A stretch of 36,003 bases of DNA from an uncultured Bacilli bacterium (GTDB taxonomy: Bacteria > Bacillota_I > Bacilli_A > RFN20 > CAG-826). Location of the stretch: positions 1-36,003 of the forward strand of contig CAJOML010000004.1 of assembly GCA_905235705.1 (NCBI GenBank), given 5' to 3'. A program made the translations under genes and the position numbers. A model generated the notes under the pieces. The model ran no database searches. It saw only the letters and a list, made by a program, of their open reading frames with translations, and was not told the DNA's origin. Every line of letters starts with the position of its first letter. The first letter of the stretch is position 1. Below are positions 26,238 through 35,346 of the stretch, piece by piece.

Positions 26238-27902
26238 ATGAGTACCTATTCTCCTGTCAACATTTACGCTTTAGGCGGTCTTGGCGAAGTCGGCAAGAAC
26301 ACCTATTGTTTTGAAACGCTCAACAATCTCATCATGGTTGATGCCGGTGTGCGTTTCCCCGAAGCCAACCTTCCCGGTGTCAATTATGTCATCCCGGATT
26401 ATTCCCATTTAAAGACGAACCGCGGAAAAATCAGGGCTTTATTTATCACCCATGGCCATGAAGACCATATCGGTGGCATCCCTTTCTTGCTTAGAATCGC
26501 AAATATCCCGGTAATTTATGCACCGAGGTTAGCGGCAGCTTTAATCCGCCATAAATTAGAAGAAGCCAGGTTCTATGAGGCGGTCAAGATCATCGAAATC
26601 GACAGCGATTCCATCATTCGTATCGGTGATGAATTCACCGTCTCCTTCTTCCGCGTCACCCACTCCATCCCCGATTCATATGGAGTTTGTATCGATACCC
26701 ATCATGGACGTATCATCGAAACCGGTGACTTTAAAATCGACCTTACTCCCGTTGGACCAAAATTCGAAATGGATAAGCTTGCCCGCTTAGGAAGCGAAGG
26801 CGTTGATTTGCTGATGGCCGATTCGACCAACGCCGAAATCGAAGGTTATACCCCTTCTGAAATCAATGTCCGCGCCGGTGTCGAAGAGATCTTTGAGAAA
26901 GCCCCCGGACGAATCATCGTCTCCACTTTCTCCAGCAACATCAACCGTATCCAGCAAGTCGTCGAAATCGCTTTGGCGAATAACCGCAAAATCTGCATCA
27001 TGGGACGTTCCATGAAAAACGTCATTGGCATTGCCCGTGAATATGGTTATATCAAAATTCCCGATAACGCGATTATCGATGAATCCAATCTTAAAAACTA
27101 TCGTCCTTTGGAACTTTGCATTATTTGCACCGGTTCGCAAGGTGAATCGATGGCTGCCCTTTCCCGTATCGTGAATGGCGACAACCGCTTTACTTCCATC
27201 TATCCTGGCGATACCGTCATTTTCTCCTCTAACCCGATTCCCGGAAACGGGGCATTGGTCGACCGCTTAGTCAATAAACTCGTCAAAATGAGGGCGGACG
27301 TGAAGTTAAATTCATTAGCCTTCTCCCTCCACTCCTCTGGTCACCCTTCCCGTCAGGAACTACGTTTGATGCAGCGCCTTGCCCAGCCGAAATATTTCAT
27401 GCCGGTCCATGGCGAATACCGTATGTTGAAGCTCCATGGTGACATTGCCATTCAACTTGGCATGCCAAAAGAAAATGTCTTTATCTGCGATAATGGCGAC
27501 ATCCTTACTCTCGAAGACCATAAGATTACCCGTGGCATCCACCTCCCTGCCGGTGACGTTTATCTTGATGGAGGAGATTCATTAGGCGGAGTCGCCTCGG
27601 TCTTAATGAATGATAGGACCATCCTAAAAAGCGATGGCCTCATCGTCATCGTCACGACCTTAGACAAAAAGAACAACTACATCGTTCCCCCTATCGTCTA
27701 TACCCGTGGCTTTGCCGCTTCCGAACAAGCTCATGTCGTCAGGCATTGCAAACTCCGTGCCGAAGAAAGCATCCAAAAATGCATCACTTCCGGAGTTGGC
27801 TTAAACGAAATGAAAAACGAAATCAGGTCTTCCATTTCCCGTTATACCGATCGGCTCACCGGGCGCAAACCGATGGTCGTTCCCATCATCATGGTCAACT
27901 AA
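26238..27902 (+). CDS. rnj: Ribonuclease J
   Basis: ALGGLGEVGKNTYCFE, FITHGHEDHIGGIP, DSTNAEIEGYTPSE, CTGSQGESMAALSRI, MPVHGEYRML. Confidence 0.96.
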   Translation: MSTYSPVNIYALGGLGEVGKNTYCFETLNNLIMVDAGVRFPEANLPGVNYVIPDYSHLKTNRGKIRALFITHGHEDHIGGIPFLLRIANIPVIYAPRLAAALIRHKLEEARFYEAVKIIEIDSDSIIRIGDEFTVSFFRVTHSIPDSYGVCIDTHHGRIIETGDFKIDLTPVGPKFEMDKLARLGSEGVDLLMADSTNAEIEGYTPSEINVRAGVEEIFEKAPGRIIVSTFSSNINRIQQVVEIALANNRKICIMGRSMKNVIGIAREYGYIKIPDNAIIDESNLKNYRPLELCIICTGSQGESMAALSRIVNGDNRFTSIYPGDTVIFSSNPIPGNGALVDRLVNKLVKMRADVKLNSLAFSLHSSGHPSRQELRLMQRLAQPKYFMPVHGEYRMLKLHGDIAIQLGMPKENVFICDNGDILTLEDHKITRGIHLPAGDVYLDGGDSLGGVASVLMNDRTILKSDGLIVIVTTLDKKNNYIVPPIVYTRGFAASEQAHVVRHCKLRAEESIQKCITSGVGLNEMKNEIRSSISRYTDRLTGRKPMVVPIIMVN

Positions 27903-27903
27903 T

Positions 27904-28449
27904 ATGTTTATCCTCGCTTCAGCCTCGCCTAGGCGTAAAGAATTGCTTCATAAACTCCTTCCCGAATTTTCGATTATCGTCCCGGATATCGATGAACGTA
28001 TCCTCCACCTTGATCCAAAAGACCTTGCAAGCGAGGAAAGTAAGCACAAAGCCTATGCCATCTATTCCAAATATCCCCGCGATGAAGTTCTTTCTTGCGA
28101 CACCATCGTTGTCCTAGATGGCGAAGTATTAGGCAAGCCCAAAGATGAAGAAGAAGCAAAAGCAATGCTCCGCCTTGAATCGGGGAAAAAGCAAATCGTT
28201 TTAAGCGGATATACCTATATTGGCGAAGGACGTGAAATCACCCGCACCGTCGCCACCGAAGTCTATTTCAACGAACTGTCCGAAGAATTAATCGAAGACT
28301 ATGTGGCAAAGAAAAAGCCCCTCGACAAAGCGGGAGCTTATGGGATCCAAGATGGCTATCCTTTGATCAAGCGAATCGAAGGAAGCTACGATAACGTCAT
28401 GGGTTTGCCCACCGAAGATATCGCTGCTCACGTCTTTAGGACTCGCTAG
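27904..28449 (+). CDS. maf: Maf family nucleotide pyrophosphatase
   Basis: MFILASASPRRKELLHKL, SCDTIVVLDGEVLGKPKDEEEAKAMLRLESGKKQIVLSGY, GAYGIQDGYPLI. Confidence 0.96.
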   Translation: MFILASASPRRKELLHKLLPEFSIIVPDIDERILHLDPKDLASEESKHKAYAIYSKYPRDEVLSCDTIVVLDGEVLGKPKDEEEAKAMLRLESGKKQIVLSGYTYIGEGREITRTVATEVYFNELSEELIEDYVAKKKPLDKAGAYGIQDGYPLIKRIEGSYDNVMGLPTEDIAAHVFRTR

Positions 28450-28807
28450 AACCGAATAATACCTTTTCCACTTCCTCTGCATCGCCCTTGATGACTAAGG
28501 TAAGACGATCGGACATCTTAATGAAGCCGTCAACCCCGGCTTCTTTTAATTTCTCTTTGTCCAAAGCCTCATAATCGACAAGTTTTAATTCGATGCGGGA
28601 ACCTTTACGGACATGCGAAATCAGATTCGCTTCACCGCCAAGGGCTTCCATGTAGGCGCTTTTGGAAACGACGCGGGCCGGCTTTTTCTTGGCTTTTTTC
28701 TTTTGGCGAAAGATAAGCAAGAAGATAATTACGCCAACCACAATGACGGCGGCGACGCTCCCTGCGATGATGTAGGGGAGAAAAGAAGATAAACTTTCGT
28801 TTGGCAT
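28436..28807 (-). CDS. Single-TM protein with a PTS EIIB(Glc-like) fold domain lacking the phosphorylatable Cys
   Basis: YIIAGSVAAVIVVGVIIFLLIF TM, basic linker, then YMEALGGEANLISHVRKGSRIELKLVDYEALDKEKLKEAGVDGFIKMSDRLTLVIKGDAEEVEKVL. Confidence 0.65.
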   Translation of the reverse strand: MPNESLSSFLPYIIAGSVAAVIVVGVIIFLLIFRQKKKAKKKPARVVSKSAYMEALGGEANLISHVRKGSRIELKLVDYEALDKEKLKEAGVDGFIKMSDRLTLVIKGDAEEVEKVLFGSSES

Positions 28808-28841
28808 ATCGTTTATAATACACCTAATCGGAGGCAAATGT

Positions 28842-29414
28842 ATGTCAAACGCCATTGAAATTGAAGCCAAAGTCCTTGTTTCGCAAGATGATTACCGTAA
28901 AATCACGAAGGAATTCCGCAGCCATCCCCGCTATACCCAAACAAATTATTACATCGATTCGGAAGACCGCATCCTCACCAAAGAAGGAATTGCCCTCCGT
29001 ATCCGCGAAAAGCAAGGGACCTATGAATTGACCTTGAAGACCCCTCTTTCCCAAGGGCTACTTGAGAAGAACGTTCCCATCACGATGAACGAATTCGTCG
29101 CGTTAAGGGATGATGATGAATTCCCTAAAGGCGATACGGCCAGATTCCTCACCATGCTTGATATCGACGTGAAGAGCCTCCGCATTCTCACCTCCTTATC
29201 CACCGAACGAATCGACGTCGAATATGAAGGCGGCCTCCTCTCCATCGATAGGAATACTTATTGCGGCAAAACCGATTACGAAATCGAATTCGAATACAAT
29301 AGCCTTAACGGGGCCGAAAAAATCCTTTCCGATCTCCTTCAAAGATTTGATATCCCTGTCCACTTCTCCAAAGTCTCCAAGACGCATCGCGCCATGGAAG
29401 CGGCTGGAAAATAG
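28842..29414 (+). CDS. CYTH domain protein (YjbK-like)
   Basis: IEIEAKVLV (ExExK), TNYYIDSEDRILTKEGIALRIREKQGTYELTLK, DYEIEFEY; SD GGAGGCAAATGT-ATG. Confidence 0.9.
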   Translation: MSNAIEIEAKVLVSQDDYRKITKEFRSHPRYTQTNYYIDSEDRILTKEGIALRIREKQGTYELTLKTPLSQGLLEKNVPITMNEFVALRDDDEFPKGDTARFLTMLDIDVKSLRILTSLSTERIDVEYEGGLLSIDRNTYCGKTDYEIEFEYNSLNGAEKILSDLLQRFDIPVHFSKVSKTHRAMEAAGK

Positions 29415-29425
29415 CCTCACTTATA

Positions 29426-29462
29426 TCAAAAGATGGACCCACGTGGCCCATCTTTTTTATTT
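29426..29462. terminator. Bidirectional terminator between convergent genes
   Basis: AAAAGATGG-ACCCACGTGG-CCCATCTTTTTT. Confidence 0.75.
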
Positions 29463-29469
29463 CTCAAAG

Positions 29470-29901
29470 TCAATGAATCTCTTCGGGAGTATGCTCGCAT
29501 GTCCCATACATCGGACAATCGTTGGTGCAATTTTCGGCGGCATAACGTCTAGCCCGCGGGATGAAGGTACGGATTTCTTCTTCGTTATAGCCGACTTGGA
29601 GACGCCGATCATCAACGATGATGGGTCGTTTCAAAATGGAGGGGTTCTTTAAGATGAAATCGCAAAGTTCGGAGATTGTCATCTCATCAAAATCGATATT
29701 GTTTTCCATCACGATTTTCGATCTGGTGGAAATGATGTCATCTGTGCCATTCTCGCTTTTGGAAATCATCTCTTTGATTTCTTCTTTTGTGAAATCGGGC
29801 GAAAAAATAGATTTAGCGATATAGGGAATGCCGTTTTCGTCAAACCACTTTTTCACTTTCCGGCAAGATGAACAACTGGGTGAAGTGTATATCCTAATCA
29901 T
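29470..29901 (-). CDS. spx: Spx/ArsC family transcriptional regulator (Spx-like)
   Basis: MIRIYTSPSCSSCRKVKKWFDENGIPY (CxxC), ILKRPIIVDDRRLQVGYNEEEIRTFIPR; ATG 29901 preceded by TATCAT at 6 nt. Confidence 0.88.
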   Translation of the reverse strand: MIRIYTSPSCSSCRKVKKWFDENGIPYIAKSIFSPDFTKEEIKEMISKSENGTDDIISTRSKIVMENNIDFDEMTISELCDFILKNPSILKRPIIVDDRRLQVGYNEEEIRTFIPRARRYAAENCTNDCPMYGTCEHTPEEIH

Positions 29902-29991
29902 GGGCTTATGATACATTTCTTTGTTAAACAAAGATACAAAAATAGTGAAAAATGAAGATATCGTGCTATCATCTCCCGTGAGGACTAAACT

Positions 29992-30984
29992 ATGACCCGC
30001 ATTTTATCTGGCATCAAGCCAACTGGCAATCTTACCCTAGGCAACTATATCGGCGCTTTAAAACATTTCAAGGACTTCCAAGAACAAGGCGAAGTTTTCA
30101 TTTTCATCGCCGACCTTCACGCCCTTACCCTCCCCATCGATCCCGAGGTATTAAGACAAAATACACGCGACCTCGCCGCGTTTTATCTAGCTTCCGGATT
30201 AGACCCTGAAAAGACCACCATCTTCGTCCAATCCGCCGTTCCTCAGCACGCCGAATTAAATGCCATCTTGCAAAACTATCTTTATATGGGCGAGCTTTCC
30301 CGCATGACCCAATTCAAAGAAAAATCAGCCCATATGAAAGATAGCGCAATCGGCTTAGGCTTATTCGCTTATCCCGTCTTAATGGCCTCTGACATCGTTT
30401 TATATGACGCCGATATCGTTCCCGTTGGCGAAGACCAAGTCCAACACGTGGAAATCACCCGTGACCTCGTCAACCGCATGAATAAACGTTATGGCGAAAA
30501 GACACTTGTCCTTCCCAATTACAAAATCAACAAAGTTGGGGCACGTATCATGTCGCTTTCTGATCCTACCGTCAAAATGTCCAAGTCCGATCCTAAAGGC
30601 GACATCTTCTTAAAAGACCCCGTCGAGGTCATCCGCAAGAAAATCATGTCGGCCGTCACCGATTCAGGCTCCGAAATCTATTACGATAAAGAAAATAAAC
30701 CCGGTGTCTCCAACTTGCTTACGATCTATGCCTCGCTAAAAGAAATTTCCATCGAAGAAGCCGTTGCCCACTTTCAAGGATACCGCTATGGCGACTTCAA
30801 GAAAGAAATCGCCCAAACGGTTATCGATGAACTCGAACCATTCCAAAAAAGATACCAAGAAATCCTTGCTAGTGGGAGCTATCTAGAAGTCCTCCGCAAA
30901 GGGGCAAAAAAAGCTTCCCAAATCGCAGAAAAAACCTTAAAACGTGTGCAAAACGCCGTTGGTTTGTTAGATACCGATGAATAA
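29992..30984 (+). CDS. trpS: Tryptophanyl-tRNA synthetase
   Basis: SGIKPTGNLTLGNYIGAL (HIGH-like), VGEDQVQHVEITRDL, KMSKSDP. Confidence 0.97.
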   Translation: MTRILSGIKPTGNLTLGNYIGALKHFKDFQEQGEVFIFIADLHALTLPIDPEVLRQNTRDLAAFYLASGLDPEKTTIFVQSAVPQHAELNAILQNYLYMGELSRMTQFKEKSAHMKDSAIGLGLFAYPVLMASDIVLYDADIVPVGEDQVQHVEITRDLVNRMNKRYGEKTLVLPNYKINKVGARIMSLSDPTVKMSKSDPKGDIFLKDPVEVIRKKIMSAVTDSGSEIYYDKENKPGVSNLLTIYASLKEISIEEAVAHFQGYRYGDFKKEIAQTVIDELEPFQKRYQEILASGSYLEVLRKGAKKASQIAEKTLKRVQNAVGLLDTDE

Positions 30985-31774
30985 ACGTCGCCTGATTTCC
31001 CTCGATTTAGATGGGACTTTATTGGACCCAGATTATCATATCAGCGAATTGACGATTTCCCTTTTGCGGCGTCTCGAACAAGATGGCGACATTATTTTCC
31101 TTAATTCCGGTCGCCCGGTACGAACATTGGAAAAATATCATAACCTCATTGGCTTATCTTCCCCTTACTGCGCTTACGCAGGGAAATTCGTCGGGCGATT
31201 AAATTCACCTTGCCTCCCCCACTTCGATCCTTGTTTTCATAAAAAGGATATCCTCCCCGTTTTAAAAGGAATCGAAAATAAAATCCAATTCTTTATGGCG
31301 GAGAATCATTTCCACCAAGTCCAAAACAAATCCAACCCTTTCCTGGATAAATATTTCCCGCCTGAGGGCATCGATTCAAAAATGGTGAATTCCCTCGATG
31401 AGATTATCGATGACATCAAAATCATGGTCATTGAATCTGACGCGGATATTTTGGATTATTTGGAAAATAGCCTCGCCGATGTTCCAATCCACGTCCACCC
31501 CTGGAAAGAAAAGAATTATTATGAATTCGTCGTCGATGGCTTAGATAAAGGGACCGCCGTCTCCTTAGCCGCCTCGACCTATGGCATTGAGCGCAATGAT
31601 ATCTACGCTTTCGGCGATTCGCCAAATGATTTCCCGATGCTAGAGGCCGCCGGCCATCCTTTTGCTATGCTTGGGTGTAAGTCATCAAAGCTTGCCGCTG
31701 CTTTCCCCGCAACGAAAAAAGGCAACGCCGAGGATGGGGTTGCCTATCAGTTGTTGTTGGAACTTGGCGATTAA
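30977..31774 (+). CDS. Cof-type HAD-IIB family hydrolase
   Basis: ISLDLDGTLLDPDYHIS, YAFGDSPNDFPMLEAAGHPFAM. Confidence 0.94.
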   Translation: MNKRRLISLDLDGTLLDPDYHISELTISLLRRLEQDGDIIFLNSGRPVRTLEKYHNLIGLSSPYCAYAGKFVGRLNSPCLPHFDPCFHKKDILPVLKGIENKIQFFMAENHFHQVQNKSNPFLDKYFPPEGIDSKMVNSLDEIIDDIKIMVIESDADILDYLENSLADVPIHVHPWKEKNYYEFVVDGLDKGTAVSLAASTYGIERNDIYAFGDSPNDFPMLEAAGHPFAMLGCKSSKLAAAFPATKKGNAEDGVAYQLLLELGD

Positions 31775-33480
31775 TCAACGCCTGCGACTTTCTTCATCGC
31801 GGCATAGATCTCTTCAGCCTTTTCATCCATATTCTTGCCATCTTCAGAGACGACTTCGATATAGAATTTGACTTTCGGTTCGGTCCCAGAAGGACGGACG
31901 CATACGGTAGAACCGTCTTCGAAGAAATATTTGACGACGTCAGAAACGGGGAGACGCTTCATCGTGGCGACATTATTTTCGGCATCGATGCAGACCTGTC
32001 TTTGATAATCTTCGGTCCTGGCAATCTGATAAGAAGCAAGATAATCGAGCCTCTCATTATGAAGGGTATTCATCATCTTCTTCATGGTGGCATCGCCTTC
32101 CATGCCTTCGAAATAAATGTCTTTCAAGACGGAATGATGGAACCCGAATTTCTTTTGCAAAGTCTCATAAGCCTCGCCTAGATCTTTGCCATGACGGAGA
32201 TGGTATAAAGTCATCTCGGTATAAAGAAGAATCGCTTGGATGCCGTCCTTATCGCGGACAAAGGGGTTGATTAAACATCCATAGCTTTCTTCATAGCCGA
32301 ATAGGAATTTCGGACCATGGCCAAGCTTTTCATAATGGAGGATGCGGTTACCGATATATTTAAAGCCAGTAAGGAAAGATTCGGTCTTAACCCCATAGCT
32401 TGCGGCGATGGTAGAACCAAAAGAGGAAGTGACGATGGTGTCATAAATGACCCCATTGGAAAGATCTTCGCCTTTTTCTTTTTTGCCCGAAAGGATATAG
32501 TCGATTAATAAAGCACCGGACTGGTTCCCGTTAAGGCGATGGTATTCGCCATTGTGGTCGCGATAAGCAAGACCGCATCTATCGCCATCAGGATCGGTCA
32601 TAACGGCTAAATCGGCATTGTATTTCTTCGCATATTCAAGTGACATTTCCCAAGCGGCAGCGACTTCGGGGTTAGGTGATTTCGTCGCCCCAAAGGCAGG
32701 ATCATGGACGCATTGGGGAGCAACGGGAACGATGTTATATCCGCATTCGGAAAAGACCCTCATCGCATTTTCGTAAGAAGCGCCATGTTGGGGCGAATAG
32801 ACGACCACGAAATCTTTCTTATCGAGTTCGGGGTGGATTTGGATCGATTCGACTTCTTTGCAATAAGAATCATCGACTTCCTTAGGCATGATGACCGTTT
32901 TTCCTTTTTCTGGGACGGCGGGGATTTCCAAGGAAAGTTCATCGGGGAGCTTTTCTAAAAGGGCGAGCATCTTATCGACTTCTTCAGGAAGGATTTGGCA
33001 GCCCGTTTCATCATAGACCTTATAGCCATTATCGGTGGCGGGGTTATGACTGGCGGTAACCATGATACCTCCGGCGCATCCATAATACCTTACGGCATAG
33101 GAAAGCTCGGGGGTGGCGCGAAGGTCATCGAAGATATAGACGTTAAATCCCATTTGGTTCAACGTGTCGGCGAAAGAAAGGGTAAATTCACGAGACTTGA
33201 AACGGTTGTCATGGCTAATGGCAAGACCACGTTTCTTGGCATCTTTGACGGTGGCATCGAGATATTGGGCGAAAGCGACCGTCACCCTGGTTAGGTTTTG
33301 AATATTGATGCGGTTGCTGCCGGGTCCAAGATGGCCCCTCATCCCACCGGTTCCAAATGACGCCGATTTAAAGAAGGCGTCTTTCTTTTGGAATTCATCC
33401 ATGTTACGGAGCAATTCCTTGTCCTCATCGCTCACGCGCGGAGAAGAAAGCCAGCGCTGATAATTTTTTTCGATATCCAT
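31771..33480 (-). CDS. Phospho-sugar mutase (phosphoglucomutase/phosphomannomutase)
   Basis: FGTGGMRGHLGPGSNRIN, VTASHNPATDNGYKVYDETG, MTDPDGDRCGLA, FGYEESYGC, RPSGTEPKVKFYIEV. Confidence 0.96.
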   Translation of the reverse strand: MDIEKNYQRWLSSPRVSDEDKELLRNMDEFQKKDAFFKSASFGTGGMRGHLGPGSNRINIQNLTRVTVAFAQYLDATVKDAKKRGLAISHDNRFKSREFTLSFADTLNQMGFNVYIFDDLRATPELSYAVRYYGCAGGIMVTASHNPATDNGYKVYDETGCQILPEEVDKMLALLEKLPDELSLEIPAVPEKGKTVIMPKEVDDSYCKEVESIQIHPELDKKDFVVVYSPQHGASYENAMRVFSECGYNIVPVAPQCVHDPAFGATKSPNPEVAAAWEMSLEYAKKYNADLAVMTDPDGDRCGLAYRDHNGEYHRLNGNQSGALLIDYILSGKKEKGEDLSNGVIYDTIVTSSFGSTIAASYGVKTESFLTGFKYIGNRILHYEKLGHGPKFLFGYEESYGCLINPFVRDKDGIQAILLYTEMTLYHLRHGKDLGEAYETLQKKFGFHHSVLKDIYFEGMEGDATMKKMMNTLHNERLDYLASYQIARTEDYQRQVCIDAENNVATMKRLPVSDVVKYFFEDGSTVCVRPSGTEPKVKFYIEVVSEDGKNMDEKAEEIYAAMKKVAGVD

Positions 33481-33486
33481 AGTGAC

Positions 33487-34467
33487 TTAATTTTGAATGG
33501 ATTCTGATAAGATTTCAATAACCTTCGAAAGGTTATCGGGGAGCTTTGAACGGATTGTCTTGTTTTCTAGTTTCTTTAACACCGGCGGCATATGCAAGAA
33601 GGAGATGGATTCGGCGTGAAGAAATTGAGAGTCCAAGCCTGTCAGTGCTTTGACCTTGCGGCAAGAAGTAAAATCCCCATATTTTTCATCCCCGACAAGA
33701 GGGTGCTTGATAGAAGCAAAATGGACTCTGATTTGATGGGTTCTACCGCTGACAAGCTCAGCTTCAACAAGGGTATACTCTTCCCCGATATGGGAAATGG
33801 GACGATATAAAGTAAGGGCAGTTTTACCGCCGTTTTGCAAAGATTTCACATAAACTCTGCCATTTTGCGCGTCTTTCCATAAGGGCAAATCAATTTTCCC
33901 CGGGGCATCAATATTGCCATCGACAAGGGCCAAATATGTCTTTTTGATTTGGCTTCGATCTTTAAATAATTCAGTCAATTCTTTTAAGGCGGCATCGGTT
34001 TTGCCATAGACGACTAAGCCGGAAGTATTCCGGTCCAATCGATGTGCTGGGGAAGGAACGAAACCAGGGATATCAGGATCATATTCTCCTTTTAGATATA
34101 AATAATCCAAAACCGCATTTCCAAGAGTTTCCCTGACCCCTGTCTTGTCTCCATAGACCAAAAGTCCTTTGGGTTTGTTGACGATAAGAACGTTTTCGTC
34201 TTCGTAAGCAATCGGGTAAGGGAATTCTTTTTTCGCCACCGGACGAGGCTTTTTAAAATCCTCAAGTTGCTGATCGGTGACATAGATACGAACGACATCT
34301 CCGCCATGGAGGATATGGTCTTTGGGAATCCAATGGCCATTTGCCTTGATGTCTTTTTTGCGGAAAGCTTTATAAATAAACCCAAGTGGGGCTTCCGACA
34401 AAAACTTTTTGATAAACTTCTCGGCCTTCTGGCCTTCGCAGGATTGGGGGACGACGATTTCTTTCAT
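33487..34467 (-). CDS. RluA/RluC/RluD family pseudouridine synthase
   Basis: S4-like N-terminus, PSPAHRLDRNTSGLVVYGKT, LVSGRTHQIRVHFASIKHPLVGDEKYG. Confidence 0.95.
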   Translation of the reverse strand: MKEIVVPQSCEGQKAEKFIKKFLSEAPLGFIYKAFRKKDIKANGHWIPKDHILHGGDVVRIYVTDQQLEDFKKPRPVAKKEFPYPIAYEDENVLIVNKPKGLLVYGDKTGVRETLGNAVLDYLYLKGEYDPDIPGFVPSPAHRLDRNTSGLVVYGKTDAALKELTELFKDRSQIKKTYLALVDGNIDAPGKIDLPLWKDAQNGRVYVKSLQNGGKTALTLYRPISHIGEEYTLVEAELVSGRTHQIRVHFASIKHPLVGDEKYGDFTSCRKVKALTGLDSQFLHAESISFLHMPPVLKKLENKTIRSKLPDNLSKVIEILSESIQN

Positions 34468-34547
34468 GCTTAAGTAGTATAAGCGTTATTTTTCGTTGCG
34501 TGAATCAAAGAAAACTCCTATAATCCTTTTTGCTGATTTATCAGCAT

Positions 34548-34638
34548 GGAGGAATACCCAAGTGGTCGAAGGGGCGGGCTTGGAAAGCTCGTAGGTCTCG
34601 AAAGGGGCGCTAGGGTTCAAATCCCTATTCCTCCGCCA
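34548..34638 (+). tRNA. tRNA-Ser (anticodon GGA), CCA encoded
   Basis: GGAGGAA...CGGGC-TTGGAAA-GCTCG...TTCCTCC-G-CCA, with long variable arm. Confidence 0.94.
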
Positions 34639-34676
34639 TAGAGAGTAAGGGAGTTAAACGCTCCCACTTATAGATA

Positions 34677-34709
34677 AAACCAGGCATCAATGAGAAACCT
34701 GGTTTTTTG
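34677..34709 (+). terminator. Intrinsic terminator after tRNA-Ser(GGA)
   Basis: AACCAGG-CATCAATGAGAAA-CCTGGTTTTTT. Confidence 0.8.
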
Positions 34710-35033
34710 TTAGATAACTTTACACTTTAATCCGTTTTTCTTAAAGAGGTATACAAACGACATAATGTGACATAGAGAAGCATTAATCAATATCTTGTTA
34801 GAACATTTGAAACAATAATCATTTCTAATAATAACTTTATCTATATTGCTTGTTTTAATATTTTGAACAACTCTTTTAAAGTCTTGTTCTTCCAAACAAT
34901 ATAGATAAGAGGCATTGATGGAAGTATATTTATCTTTTTCGATATCGAAACTATCTTCTAAGACTAATGGAAATTCATTGTCATCGTATGGAGTATTGTA
35001 AATATATTTTTGCCTAATTGTATCACTTGTCAT
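34710..35033 (-). CDS. Hypothetical protein, third gene of the toxin/immunity-like cluster
   Basis: 107 aa; ATG starts 3 nt after the end of the upstream ORF; no recognised domain; contains CFKC. Confidence 0.6.
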   Translation of the reverse strand: MTSDTIRQKYIYNTPYDDNEFPLVLEDSFDIEKDKYTSINASYLYCLEEQDFKRVVQNIKTSNIDKVIIRNDYCFKCSNKILINASLCHIMSFVYLFKKNGLKCKVI

Positions 35034-35035
35034 AA

Positions 35036-35344
35036 TTAAGTGCTTTCTTTTGCAAAGTCAATATCTACTTGAATATTTTTAGCAATATTTGGATATCTTT
35101 TTTGACAATTCTCCATTGCTTCAATCAATTGTTGAGATTTCCAAAAGGCAGACAAATCTTCCCACACTTCCGCACACCAGTAAATTTCATCTTCTGAAGC
35201 TGTATTGATGTATTCAATCGTGGCTTCTAAAGAAACTTCCAAAACTTCGAGTTCTAACTTCCAATAATAATCAGTTCCTTCCCCATCTTGTGGTTCGACT
35301 AATTTTCTTTTTTCAATTAATTCTTTCATTTGCTTATGGATCAT
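35036..35344 (-). CDS. Putative immunity protein for the adjacent EndoU-like toxin
   Basis: 102 aa, small acidic helical protein; ATG 2 nt after the toxin stop with a strong SD (AAGGAGGATTATAAAA-ATG). Confidence 0.55.
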   Translation of the reverse strand: MIHKQMKELIEKRKLVEPQDGEGTDYYWKLELEVLEVSLEATIEYINTASEDEIYWCAEVWEDLSAFWKSQQLIEAMENCQKRYPNIAKNIQVDIDFAKEST

Positions 35345-35346
35345 TT

